Shown here one piece after another: positions 1 to 7,423 of a stretch of DNA of 64,000 nt. Positions within the stretch are counted from its first letter, which is position 1. Every line of letters begins with the position of its first letter. The stretch spans positions 35,644 to 99,643 of the forward strand of contig NZ_JAKFHA010000008.1 of NCBI RefSeq assembly GCF_021502675.1. The letters run 5' to 3'. The notes under the pieces were generated by a model, which worked only from the letters and a program-made list of their open reading frames with translations, was not told the origin of the DNA and made no database searches. This DNA comes from Yinghuangia soli (GTDB taxonomy: Bacteria > Actinomycetota > Actinomycetes > Streptomycetales > Streptomycetaceae). Both the position numbers and the translations under genes were made by a program.

Positions 1-32
1 CCGCGGCCGTCGCCGAGGCGCTCGCGGACTGA
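1..32 (+). CDS. 3' end of a gene cut by the window edge
   Basis: The first bases read in one frame as the last nine codons of a protein (ending AAVAEALAD) and a TGA stop at 30-32. A strong hairpin follows 24 bases later, which supports a real gene end. Nothing can be said about function from nine residues. Confidence 0.5.
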   Translation, partial: AAVAEALAD

Positions 33-55
33 CGGCTGCCGGACGCCGGCGCACC

Positions 56-100
56 GGGCGCGGTGCGGCACCTGTCGGGTTGCCGCACCGCGCCCGTTTT
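56..100 (+). terminator. Rho-independent-type terminator
   Basis: A perfect 15-bp GC stem (56-70 pairing with 81-95) with a 10-nt loop is followed by GTTTT. It sits just after the truncated first gene and isolates it from the acyl-CoA dehydrogenase promoter. Confidence 0.8.
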
Positions 101-137
101 CGTGGGGAAAGCGACACCAGGAGAGTGTCGGCAAGAT

Positions 138-152
138 TTTATCTTTGATAAA
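138..152. promoter_or_regulatory. Palindromic operator candidate before acyl-CoA dehydrogenase
   Basis: TTTATC-TTT-GATAAA is a perfect 6-bp inverted repeat in a strongly AT-rich patch, rare in this GC-rich DNA, 43 bases before the ATG at 196. The patch continues as CTATTGAAC. It is likely a repressor or activator site, or overlaps the promoter core; which regulator binds is not known. Confidence 0.5.
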
Positions 153-195
153 CTATTGAACAGATGATGGTCAGGGTGTCGAGGGGAGCGGGTCC

Positions 196-1347
196 ATGCT
201 TTCGCGAGAAGAGCGCGAGTTCGTCGGCGTCGTGCGGCGGTTCGTCGACTCCGAGGTCAAACCGGTGGCACACGACCTCGAAGCGGAGGACATCTACCCC
301 GAGAAGCTCATCGAGGGGATGAAGGAGCTCGGGATCTACGGGCTCGCCGTGCCCGAGCCGTGGGGCTACGGGAAGGTGAGCGCGGCCTGCTACGTGCTGG
401 TCACCGAGGAACTCGCCCGGGGCTGGATGAGTCTGGCCGGCGCGATGGGCGGCCACACCGTGGTGGCCAAGCTGATCCTGGACTACGGCACGCAGGAGCA
501 GAAGGACAAATACCTGCCGCGGCTGGCCACCGGCGAACTGCGCGCCACCATGGCCCTGACCGAGCCCGGCGGCGGCTCGGACCTCCAGGCCATGCGCACC
601 GTCGCCCGCGCCGAGGGCGGCAAGTACGTCGTCAACGGCTCGAAGACCTGGATCTCCAACGGCCGCCGGGCCGGCCTGGTCGCCCTGCTCTGCAAGACCG
701 ACCCCGCCGCCGAACCCGCGCACAAGGGAGTGTCGATCCTGCTGGTCGAGAAGGGCGAAGGCCTGACGGTCTCCCGCGACCTGCACAAGCTCGGCTACAA
801 GGGCGTCGAGACGTCGGAGCTGGTCTTCGAGGACATGCACGTGCCGGCCGACGCTCTCCTCGGCACCGCGGAAGGCCAGGGCTTCGCCCAGATGATGCGC
901 GGCCTCGAAGTCGGCCGCCTCCAAGTCGCCGCCCGCGCCCTCGGCGTGGGCCGGGCCGCGCTGGAGGACTCGCTGCGCTACGCGCAGGAGCGCGAGTCGT
1001 TCGGCCGGCCGATCTGGAAGCACCAGTCCATCGGCAACTACCTCGCCAACATGGCCACCAAGCTCGAAGCCGCCCGCCAGCTCACCCTGTTCGCGGCCCA
1101 GCGCTACGACGAGGGCGACCGCGTCGACATGGAAGCCGGCATGGCCAAACTCTTCGCCTCCGAGACGGCCATGGAGATCGCCCTCGACGCGGTCCGCATC
1201 CACGGCGGCTACGGCTACTCCTCGGAGTTCGACGTCGAACGCTACTTCCGCGATGCCCCGCTCATGATCGTCGGCGAGGGCACCAACGAGATCCAGCGCA
1301 ACGTCATCGTCAAGCAGTTGGTCGGCCGCAACCGCGTCGCCCGCTGA
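196..1347 (+). CDS. Acyl-CoA dehydrogenase
   Basis: 383 residues, the usual length for a soluble FAD-dependent acyl-CoA dehydrogenase, which makes the alpha,beta-unsaturated acyl-CoA and passes electrons to ETF. The N-terminal helical domain is followed by the FAD-contacting stretch MALTEPGGGSDLQAM, the beta-domain segment KTWISNG, and the C-terminal helical domain with RESFGRPI. The likely catalytic base is Glu361 in IVGEGTNEIQ. The ATG at 196 follows GAGGGGAG at good spacing. It faces a CitE-like lyase, hydratase, CoA-transferase and aldehyde dehydrogenase, so its substrate is probably a short branched or dicarboxylic acyl-CoA. Substrate assignment is inference; the family is certain. It ends at strong hairpins, so it is probably monocistronic. 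Confidence 0.93.
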   Translation: MLSREEREFVGVVRRFVDSEVKPVAHDLEAEDIYPEKLIEGMKELGIYGLAVPEPWGYGKVSAACYVLVTEELARGWMSLAGAMGGHTVVAKLILDYGTQEQKDKYLPRLATGELRATMALTEPGGGSDLQAMRTVARAEGGKYVVNGSKTWISNGRRAGLVALLCKTDPAAEPAHKGVSILLVEKGEGLTVSRDLHKLGYKGVETSELVFEDMHVPADALLGTAEGQGFAQMMRGLEVGRLQVAARALGVGRAALEDSLRYAQERESFGRPIWKHQSIGNYLANMATKLEAARQLTLFAAQRYDEGDRVDMEAGMAKLFASETAMEIALDAVRIHGGYGYSSEFDVERYFRDAPLMIVGEGTNEIQRNVIVKQLVGRNRVAR

Positions 1348-1375
1348 GAACCCCGGGCGTTGCGCCCGGCGTCGA

Positions 1376-1407
1376 GCGGCCCGGCGGATCCCGATCCGCC
1401 GGGCCGC
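1376..1407 (+). terminator. Terminator hairpin after acyl-CoA dehydrogenase
   Basis: A perfect 15-bp inverted repeat (1376-1390 with 1393-1407) with a CC loop lies 28 bases past the stop. There is no U-run, as is common in high-GC actinobacteria. Confidence 0.65.
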
Positions 1408-1501
1408 GGGCCGACTGCACGGCCCGGCGCGCCGCGCCCCCCCCCCCCCGCGGGCCCCGCGGGCCGACGGCACGTCCGCGGGGGCGGACGGCGGTACGCA
1501 A

Positions 1502-1533
1502 GAAGGGGGCTTCCCGATCGGGAAGCCCCCTTC
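1502..1533. terminator. Bidirectional terminator between convergent genes
   Basis: A 32-bp perfect palindrome with 14-bp arms around GATC, flanked by A/T-containing ends (AAG...CTT), sits between the acyl-CoA dehydrogenase (+) and the lyase (-), and probably serves both strands. Between it and the previous hairpin is a 13-C homopolymer at 1437-1449. Confidence 0.7.
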
Positions 1534-1597
1534 GCCGTGCGGGCCGTGCGGGCCGTGGGCGGCGGTGGGCCGCAGCGGCCCGTGCGCAGCGGCAGGT

Positions 1598-2428
1598 TCA
1601 GGGCGCGGCGGGCGTCTCAGCGGCCGCGGCAAGGATGCGTTCGGCGCGGAGCAGCACCGGGCGGTCGATCATGTGGCCGTCGATGGCGGTGGCCGAGTCT
1701 CCGGCGGCCAGGACGCTTGCGGCCCAGCGGACCTCTTCGGGAGACGGTGCGAAGCCCCGGGCCGCACCCGGGAGTTGCGCCGGGTGGATGCAGAGCTTGG
1801 CGGTGAAGCCGAGGCGGCGGGCGTGGCCTATGTCGGTGCGGAGGGCGTCGAGGTCGCGCAGCGCGGTGGTGACGCCGTCGACGGGCGGCGCGATGCCGGC
1901 CGCAGCGGAGGCGACGACGAGGCGGGACCGAGCGTAGGCCAGAGCCGTGTGGTCGTCGGGGGCCGTGCCGAGTTGGGCGGAGAGGTCGACGTTGCCGAAG
2001 GCGGCGCGGACCACGCCCGGTGCGCGGCAGACCTCGTACGCGCGTTCCACGCCGAGCGCGGTCTCGACGAGAGCGATGAGGCCGCAGCGGGCGCCGGAGA
2101 GGGCCACGAGGTCCGCGAGCGTCGCCGCGTCCTCGGCCTTGGGCACTATGACGGGGCAGCCGTGCCGGGCCGCCATCGCGACGTCGGCTGCGGACCAGGG
2201 AGTTCCGGGGGCGTTGATGCGGACGATCGCCTGGTTGCCGTCGGCGAGCCATCGGTCCGCGGCGGCGCGGGCTTCGTCCTTGTCGGCGAGGGCCACCGCG
2301 TCCTCGAGGTCGAGGATGACGAGGTCGGCGCCGGAGGAGGCCGCCTTGGCGAAGCGGTCGGGGCGGTTGCCGGGGACGAAGAGCAGCGTGGTCGCGGTGG
2401 CGATCCGGTCGCGGGTTTCGGTGTTCAT
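1598..2428 (-). CDS. CitE-like CoA-ester lyase (HpcH/HpaI family)
   Basis: 276 residues of the citrate lyase beta / malyl-CoA lyase family of TIM-barrel enzymes that split 3-hydroxyacyl-CoA esters, typically malyl-CoA, methylmalyl-CoA or citramalyl-CoA, using Mg2+. Seen: TTLLFVPGNRPDRF at the N-terminus, DLVILDLEDAVALADK (acidic metal/substrate region), VRINAPGTPW, IVPKAED, LIALVETALGV (metal-binding Glu region) and AAFGNVDLSAQLG. No alpha or gamma citrate-lyase subunit lies nearby, so it is a stand-alone lyase. Its ATG overlaps the stop of the upstream hydratase by 4 bp (ATGA), so the two are co-translated. With the hydratase and CoA-transferase it resembles (S)-citramalyl-CoA lyase of itaconate degradation, giving acetyl-CoA plus pyruvate. 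The exact substrate is inference. Confidence 0.9.
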   Translation of the reverse strand: MNTETRDRIATATTLLFVPGNRPDRFAKAASSGADLVILDLEDAVALADKDEARAAADRWLADGNQAIVRINAPGTPWSAADVAMAARHGCPVIVPKAEDAATLADLVALSGARCGLIALVETALGVERAYEVCRAPGVVRAAFGNVDLSAQLGTAPDDHTALAYARSRLVVASAAAGIAPPVDGVTTALRDLDALRTDIGHARRLGFTAKLCIHPAQLPGAARGFAPSPEEVRWAASVLAAGDSATAIDGHMIDRPVLLRAERILAAAAETPAAP

Positions 2429-3315
2429 GCGAAGTCCACCTCGGCCGTGGCGTGTTCGCCCGCGCGGTGGGTGGCGGTGCGGAGGATGGCGCCGGTGGTG
2501 GTCGGCGTTCCGTACGCGGCCAGGCGTTCGCCGCCGAAGATCGGTGCACGGAGGCGGTAAGAGAGGGCGCGGACCTGCCGGGCCGGTGCGTGGCGGCGGG
2601 GGAGTTCGAGCATGAGGAGGGCGAGGAGCGGGCCGTGCACGACGAGCCCGGGGTAGCCCTCCTCGTCGCGGCAGTACGGCGCGTCGTAGTGGATCCGATG
2701 GGCGTTCGCGGTCAGGGCGCTGAAGCGGAAGAGCAGCGGCGGGTCCGGCTGAAGCGCGAGCTGCCAGGGGGCGTCGGCTTCGGGGCGTGCGGACGTGTCC
2801 AGGCTTTGGGGGTGCCGGGCTTCGTTGCGGCCGGAGCGGTAGACGATGTCCTGTTCCTCGACCAGGCACGTGCGACCGCGCTGGCGGAACTCGCGGCGTT
2901 CGGTGACGAAGAGGAGATCGCCGGTGCGGCCGTGCTTCTCGGTGATGGAGAGCAGGCTGCTTGTGCGCTCGGCGGGTTCGCCCACGAGCAGCGGTTCGGT
3001 GATCGTGCAGCGGCCGCCGGCGAACATGCGCTGCCGGTCCGGGACGGGCGGCAGGAAATGCCCGTCGCGCGGGTGGCCGTCGGCGCCGAGGGCCTGGTGC
3101 GCGGGCCACGGGAGGAAGTGCAGCCAGTGCCACAGCGGCGGCAGCGGGTCGCCGTCGCGGGCGACGGGTGCGGGGAGGTCGAGGACCGCGGAGAGAGCGG
3201 CGACCGGCCCGGCGAGCAGCGGGTCTTCGTCGGTGACCGGGGCCGGACACCAGGATGCGACATACGAGCCGAGGGACGCCGTCGCGTCGGGGCCGGTCTC
3301 GGGAGCGGCGGACAT
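2425..3315 (-). CDS. FAS1/MaoC-like acyl-CoA hydratase (mesaconyl/itaconyl-CoA type)
   Basis: 296 residues resembling the double-hotdog hydratases called mesaconyl-C4-CoA hydratase or itaconyl-CoA hydratase. Typical features are the N-terminal ASWCPAPVTDEDPLLAGPVAAL, the tryptophan-rich WHWLHFLPW with a following GHFLPPVPDRQRMFAGG, and a C-terminal hotdog half with RIHYDAPYCRDEEGYPGLVVHGPL, carrying the His/Asp hydratase residues. ATG 3315 follows the promoter segment at 3316-3527. It overlaps the lyase gene by 4 bp. In itaconate breakdown the hydratase makes citramalyl-CoA, which the neighbouring lyase would then split. Itaconyl-CoA and mesaconyl-CoA hydration cannot be told apart from sequence. 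Confidence 0.85.
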   Translation of the reverse strand: MSAAPETGPDATASLGSYVASWCPAPVTDEDPLLAGPVAALSAVLDLPAPVARDGDPLPPLWHWLHFLPWPAHQALGADGHPRDGHFLPPVPDRQRMFAGGRCTITEPLLVGEPAERTSSLLSITEKHGRTGDLLFVTERREFRQRGRTCLVEEQDIVYRSGRNEARHPQSLDTSARPEADAPWQLALQPDPPLLFRFSALTANAHRIHYDAPYCRDEEGYPGLVVHGPLLALLMLELPRRHAPARQVRALSYRLRAPIFGGERLAAYGTPTTTGAILRTATHRAGEHATAEVDFA

Positions 3316-3360
3316 CGGTGCCTCCGGCGGCGCGTGGGGGATGAGGGCATGAGGGCAGAA

Positions 3361-3436
3361 CGAACGGGCGGACGCCTCGGCATAGGCGTCCGCCCGTGTT
3401 CGATCATCGGTGCTGCGCGGCGGGGTTGGACAATAG
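3361..3436 (-). promoter_or_regulatory. Promoter and leader hairpin of hydratase-lyase operon
   Basis: Reading on the minus strand, TATTGT (3431-3436) is a good -10 candidate just after the LysR gene end. It is followed by a strong hairpin (GGGCGGACGCC at 3366-3376 pairing with GGCGTCCGCCC at 3385-3395) in the presumed 5' leader. The hairpin may also end LysR transcription. Confidence 0.4.
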
Positions 3437-3527
3437 AAAGGCGTGATGGGCGCATGAGCGGGAGGCATGGCCGCGGGCGGTGGCCATGGCGCGCGCTCTG
3501 GTGCGGGCGAGGACTCGCCGGGGCCGC

Positions 3528-4481
3528 TCAGGAATCGGCCGGCGGATCCCCGGCGCCGGGTGCCAGGGCCGAAGGCCAGCGGCCCTGCGCCACCGCGGTG
3601 CCGATCAGGTGGACCAGTTCGCGGGCCACGACCTCGACCGCGGGCGGCGTACGGGCGTACCGCGGCGTGGCGAGCACGATCGAGCGCCAGATGTCCGGCT
3701 CGCTCAGCGGTGCCGCGCTGATCGTGCCGGATTCGACGTCGTCGGCGATGCCGAGTCCGGGCAGGATCGTCCAGCCGTGCCCGGCGGCCACGAGTTGCTT
3801 CTGGACGCGCATGGAGTTGGTCTGCACGGCGACGGAAAGCTCGGTGCGGGCCCGGGTCGCGGCGGCGTCGATCAGGCCCCGGAGCGCGTGCCCGGCCGCG
3901 GGCATGACCAAGGGGTGGAGGGCGGCCTCGGCGAAGGGCACCGGGACGTCGGCGCGCAGGCCGGCCTCGGGCGGCGCGACCGCCCACAGGCGCTCGCGGA
4001 CGAGGGGGGTCGCGTTGACGGCCGGAGTGCTGTCCAGGTTGTAGAGCAGGGTGAGGTCCAGGTCGCCGTCCGCGAGCCACTGCTGGAGATGGCCCGAGTA
4101 CGCGGTGATCAGCTGCAGCACGACGCCGGGGTGCTCGCGGCCGAGCGCCGCGACGAGGGGCTCGGCCAGCAGGTCGCTCGTGCTCTCCAGCAGGCCGACC
4201 GCGACGATGCCGGTGACCTGGCCCGGCGGCGGCTGCACCTCGGCGCGGGCGCGTTCGAGTTCGTTGAGGGCGCGGCGGGCCCGGTCGACCATGATCGCGC
4301 CGGCCTTGGTCGGCCGCATGCCCTGCCCGGTCCGCTCGAAGAGCGCGATGCCGAGCTCCTTCTCCAGGCTGCGGATCTGCCGGGTGACCGCGGGCTGGAC
4401 GAGATGCAGCAGCTCCGCCGCCCGGGTGACGCTGCCCGCCTCGGCCACCGTGACGACGGCCCTGAGCTGCTTGATGTCCAC
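3528..4481 (-). CDS. LysR-family transcriptional regulator
   Basis: 317 residues, typical LysR length. The N-terminal winged helix-turn-helix is plain: MDIKQLRAVVTVAEAGSVTR, then AAELLHLVQPAVTRQIRSLE and LGIALFERTGQG. The rest is the effector-binding domain with residues such as GIVAVGLLES and PLVMPAAGHAL. Start is GTG 4481, preceded by GAAAGG. It is divergent from the CoA-transferase gene and lies upstream of the hydratase-lyase pair in the same direction, the classic position for a regulator that controls both its own gene and the adjacent catabolic genes, with a CoA-ester or the dicarboxylate as inducer. Itaconate loci of other bacteria also carry a LysR regulator, which fits, but the inducer is inferred. 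Confidence 0.92.
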   Translation of the reverse strand: MDIKQLRAVVTVAEAGSVTRAAELLHLVQPAVTRQIRSLEKELGIALFERTGQGMRPTKAGAIMVDRARRALNELERARAEVQPPPGQVTGIVAVGLLESTSDLLAEPLVAALGREHPGVVLQLITAYSGHLQQWLADGDLDLTLLYNLDSTPAVNATPLVRERLWAVAPPEAGLRADVPVPFAEAALHPLVMPAAGHALRGLIDAAATRARTELSVAVQTNSMRVQKQLVAAGHGWTILPGLGIADDVESGTISAAPLSEPDIWRSIVLATPRYARTPPAVEVVARELVHLIGTAVAQGRWPSALAPGAGDPPADS

Positions 4482-4540
4482 GGTGGGCCTTTCCGTACCG
4501 CGTCGTGCCGGCTATCCGAGGCCCGCATGGGGGCATCACA

Positions 4541-4585
4541 GAATGCTATTTCAATTGGGACGCCATCACTCATCATGATGGTGGG
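4541..4585. promoter_or_regulatory. LysR/CoA-transferase divergent operator region
   Basis: The 136-bp divergent spacer is AT-richer than its surroundings and holds CTATTTCAATTGG and the perfect 10-bp palindrome CATCATGATG (4571-4580), the latter also framed by CCATCA...TGATGG. LysR proteins usually bind such interrupted dyads between divergent genes, so this is the probable operator. Confidence 0.45.
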
Positions 4586-4617
4586 ACCGGTGCCGGTTCC
4601 CTGCCCTTGGAGGCCGC

Positions 4618-5820
4618 ATGAGCGACGACCCTGCTGCACGGCTGCCGCTCGCCGGCATCACCGTCGTCAGCATCGAGCAGGCGGTCGCCGCCCCGTTCGC
4701 CACCCGCCAGCTCGCCGACCTCGGCGCCCGGGTGGTCAAGGTGGAGCGCCCGGGCGGCGGCGACTTCGCGCGCCGCTACGACACCACCGTGCACGGCGAG
4801 TCCAGCTACTTCGTGTGGCTCAACCGGGGCAAGGAATCGGTCACGCTCGACCTCAAGGCCGGTGCCGGACGCGCGATCCTCGAGGAACTCCTCGCCGGAG
4901 CCGACGTGTTCGTCCAGAACCTGGCCCCCGGCGCGGCCGCCCGCATGGGCCTGGGCGCGGCCGACCTCGCGGCGCGCTTCCCGGACCTGATCGCCTGCAC
5001 GGTGTCGGGCTACGGCACCGACGGCCCCTGGGCCGACCGCAAGGCGTACGACCTGCTCGTGCAGTGCCAGACCGGCCTGGTCTCGCTGACCGGCAACGAG
5101 CACGGCGCGGCCCGGGTCGGCGTGTCGATCGCCGACATCGCGGCCGGCATGTACGCCTACTCCGGCATCCTCACCGCGCTCTTCACCCGGGCCGCCACCG
5201 GCGTCGCGCGGGCCGTGGAGGTCTCGCTCTTCGAGGCACTGGCCGAATGGGTGAGCCAGCCCGCGTACTACACCCGGCACGGCGGCACCCAGCCCCCGCG
5301 CATCGGCACGCAGCACGCCACCATCGCCCCGTACGGCGCCTACCCTGCCGCGGACGGCCGCGACGTCCTGCTGACCGTCCAGAACGAACGCGAATGGGCG
5401 GCGCTGTGCGAGCGGTTCCTCAAGCGCCCCGACCTGGTCGCGGACCCCCGCTTCGGCACTCCGTCGGACCGGGTGGCCAACCGCGCCGAACTGGACGTGG
5501 TCCTCGCCGCGCGCTTCGCCGAACTGGACGCGGCGGAGGCAATGGACCTGCTGGACCGGATCGGCGTCGCCAACGCGGGCGTCAACACCGTCGCGGACTT
5601 CCTCGCCCATCCGGTCCTCGAAGCCCGCGGCCGCTGGCGCGACGTCGGCATACCCGGCGGCACCGCGGTGCCCGCGCTCCTGCCGCCCGCGGACCTGGCC
5701 GGCGTCGAGGCCCGGATGGGCGACGTGCCGGCCGTCGGCGAGCACACCGCAGCGGTGCTGGCCGCGCTGGGCCGCGAGCCGGCCGAGATCGACGCCCTGC
5801 GCGCCGAGAACGTCATCTGA
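4618..5820 (+). CDS. Family III CoA-transferase (CaiB/BaiF)
   Basis: 400 residues, normal for the CaiB/BaiF interlocked-dimer CoA-transferases that move CoA between carboxylic acids through an aspartyl-CoA intermediate. N-terminal PLAGITVVSIEQAVAAPFAT, ARVVKVERPGGGDFAR, WLNRGKESVTLDLK and DVFVQNLAPGAAARMGLG are characteristic; Asp145 in RKAYDLLVQ is the expected catalytic aspartate. ATG 4618 has a GGAGG site six bases upstream. It is the first gene of the plus-strand arm of the LysR locus. With the hydratase and lyase it would activate a dicarboxylate (itaconate, mesaconate or citramalate), using succinyl-CoA or acetyl-CoA as donor. The substrate is inferred from neighbours, not from the sequence. 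Confidence 0.92.
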   Translation: MSDDPAARLPLAGITVVSIEQAVAAPFATRQLADLGARVVKVERPGGGDFARRYDTTVHGESSYFVWLNRGKESVTLDLKAGAGRAILEELLAGADVFVQNLAPGAAARMGLGAADLAARFPDLIACTVSGYGTDGPWADRKAYDLLVQCQTGLVSLTGNEHGAARVGVSIADIAAGMYAYSGILTALFTRAATGVARAVEVSLFEALAEWVSQPAYYTRHGGTQPPRIGTQHATIAPYGAYPAADGRDVLLTVQNEREWAALCERFLKRPDLVADPRFGTPSDRVANRAELDVVLAARFAELDAAEAMDLLDRIGVANAGVNTVADFLAHPVLEARGRWRDVGIPGGTAVPALLPPADLAGVEARMGDVPAVGEHTAAVLAALGREPAEIDALRAENVI

Positions 5821-5842
5821 ACACGGCACGACCGTGCCCCAC

Positions 5843-5870
5843 GAAGCACCTGAAGCACCTTGAAGCACCT
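5843..5870 (+). repeat. Three direct copies of GAAGCACCT
   Basis: GAAGCACCT occurs at 5843, 5852 and 5862 in the 76-bp gap between CoA-transferase and aldehyde dehydrogenase. Purpose unknown; it could be a leader element or replication slippage. Confidence 0.6.
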
Positions 5871-5896
5871 CGAACAGGCGGGATACCGGATACCTC

Positions 5897-7363
5897 ATGC
5901 AGCGCTACGAGTTGTTCATCGACGGCGAGAGCCGCGCGGCGGCCGGGGCCGAGTGGTTCCCGACCGACAACCCCTTCCTGGGCACCCCGTGGGCCGAGAT
6001 CGCCAAGGGCACCGCGCAGGACGTCGGCGATGCCGCCGAGGCCGCACACCGCGCCCTGCACAGCGGCCCCTGGGCCGAGCTGACCGCGAGTGCCCGCGGC
6101 GCCCTGCTGCGCCGGCTCGGCGACGCCATCGCGGAGCACGCCGAGTACCTGGCCGAGCTCGAAGTGCGGGACAACGGCAAGCTGTTCACCGAGATGCACG
6201 GGCAGGTCGCGTACATCCCGCAGTGGTTCCACTACTACGGCGGGCTCGCCGACAAGATCGAGGGCACTGTCCCGCCGCTGGACAAGAAGGGCTACTTCGC
6301 CTTCACGAAGAAGGAGCCGGTCGGGGTCGTCGGGATCATCACGCCGTGGAACTCCCCGCTCCTGCTCCTGGCCTGGAAGCTCGCCCCGGCCCTGGCCGCG
6401 GGCTGCACGGTGGTGGTCAAGCCCTCCGAGTTCACTTCCGCGTCCACGCTCGAACTCGCCCGGCTCTGCCACGAGGCGGGCCTGCCGCCGGGCGTCTTCA
6501 ACGTCGTGGCCGGCTTCGGCCAGGACGTCGGTGCGGCCCTGGTCGAGCACCCCCTGGTCCGCAAGATCAGCTTCACCGGTTCGGACGCCACCGGCCGCCG
6601 CATCAACCAGGCCGCGGCCCGGGACTTCAAGCACGTCAGCCTCGAACTCGGCGGCAAGTCGCCGAACATCGTCTTCGCCGACGCCGACCTGGAGTCCGCG
6701 GTCAACGGCGCGGTGTCCGGCATCTTCGCGGCCACCGGCCAGACCTGCATCGCCGGTTCCCGCCTGCTGGTCCAGGCCGGCGTGCACGACGAGGTCGTGG
6801 CCCGCCTCGTCGACCTCGCGGCCACCGCCCGGATCGGCGACCCGATGGACGCCGCGACCCAGGTCGGCCCGATCACCACCCCGGCCCAGTACGCCAAGGT
6901 CCTCGACTACATCGACGTCGCGCAGAAGGAGGGCGCCCGGCTCGTCCTCGGCGGCAAACCCGCCGACCGCGGCGGCCTGTTCGTCGAGCCGACCGTCTTC
7001 ACCGGCGTGCACAACAGCATGCGGATCGCCCAGGAAGAGGTCTTCGGCCCGGTCCTCGCGGTCGTGCCCTTCCAGGACGAGGACGAAGCCGTGGCGATCG
7101 CCAACGACAGCCGCTACGGCCTCGGCGCGGGCGTCTGGACGAGCGACATCGGCCGTGCCTTCCGCATGGCCGACCGCATCCGCTCCGGCACGGTCTGGGT
7201 CAACACCTACCGCGCAGTGAGCTACTTGGCTCCCTTCGGTGGCTTCAAGGACTCCGGCATCGGCCGCGAGAACGGCATCGCCGCGATCGGCGCGTACCTG
7301 GAGGACAAGTGCGTCTGGATCAACACCGGAGCGCCGACCGGCAACCCCTTCGTCCTGAAGTGA
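5897..7363 (+). CDS. Aldehyde dehydrogenase (NAD(P)+-dependent)
   Basis: 488 residues, full-length aldehyde dehydrogenase superfamily. It carries the active-site cysteine (Cys284 in TGQTCIAG) and general-base Glu250 in SLELGGKSPN, plus the cofactor-binding segments IITPWNSPLLL, VVKPSEFTS and KISFTGSDATGRR, and the C-terminal EEVFGPVL and GGFKDSGIGRENG. It oxidises an aldehyde to the acid. It follows the CoA-transferase by 76 bp on the same strand, probably in one transcript. Its role might be succinic- or methylmalonic-semialdehyde-like oxidation of a product, or an upstream aldehyde step. It lacks features of CoA-acylating dehydrogenases. Substrate unknown. Confidence 0.93.
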   Translation: MQRYELFIDGESRAAAGAEWFPTDNPFLGTPWAEIAKGTAQDVGDAAEAAHRALHSGPWAELTASARGALLRRLGDAIAEHAEYLAELEVRDNGKLFTEMHGQVAYIPQWFHYYGGLADKIEGTVPPLDKKGYFAFTKKEPVGVVGIITPWNSPLLLLAWKLAPALAAGCTVVVKPSEFTSASTLELARLCHEAGLPPGVFNVVAGFGQDVGAALVEHPLVRKISFTGSDATGRRINQAAARDFKHVSLELGGKSPNIVFADADLESAVNGAVSGIFAATGQTCIAGSRLLVQAGVHDEVVARLVDLAATARIGDPMDAATQVGPITTPAQYAKVLDYIDVAQKEGARLVLGGKPADRGGLFVEPTVFTGVHNSMRIAQEEVFGPVLAVVPFQDEDEAVAIANDSRYGLGAGVWTSDIGRAFRMADRIRSGTVWVNTYRAVSYLAPFGGFKDSGIGRENGIAAIGAYLEDKCVWINTGAPTGNPFVLK

Positions 7364-7386
7364 CCCGCCCGGCGAGGTGATGAACA

Positions 7387-7419
7387 GCCGGCCACCGGCG
7401 CCCGACTCCGGTGGCCGGC
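7387..7419. terminator. Bidirectional terminator between aldehyde dehydrogenase and sulfatases
   Basis: A perfect 12-bp stem (7387-7398 with 7408-7419) with a 9-nt loop lies between the convergent gene ends at 7363 and 7424. Confidence 0.7.
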
Positions 7420-7423
7420 GCCG

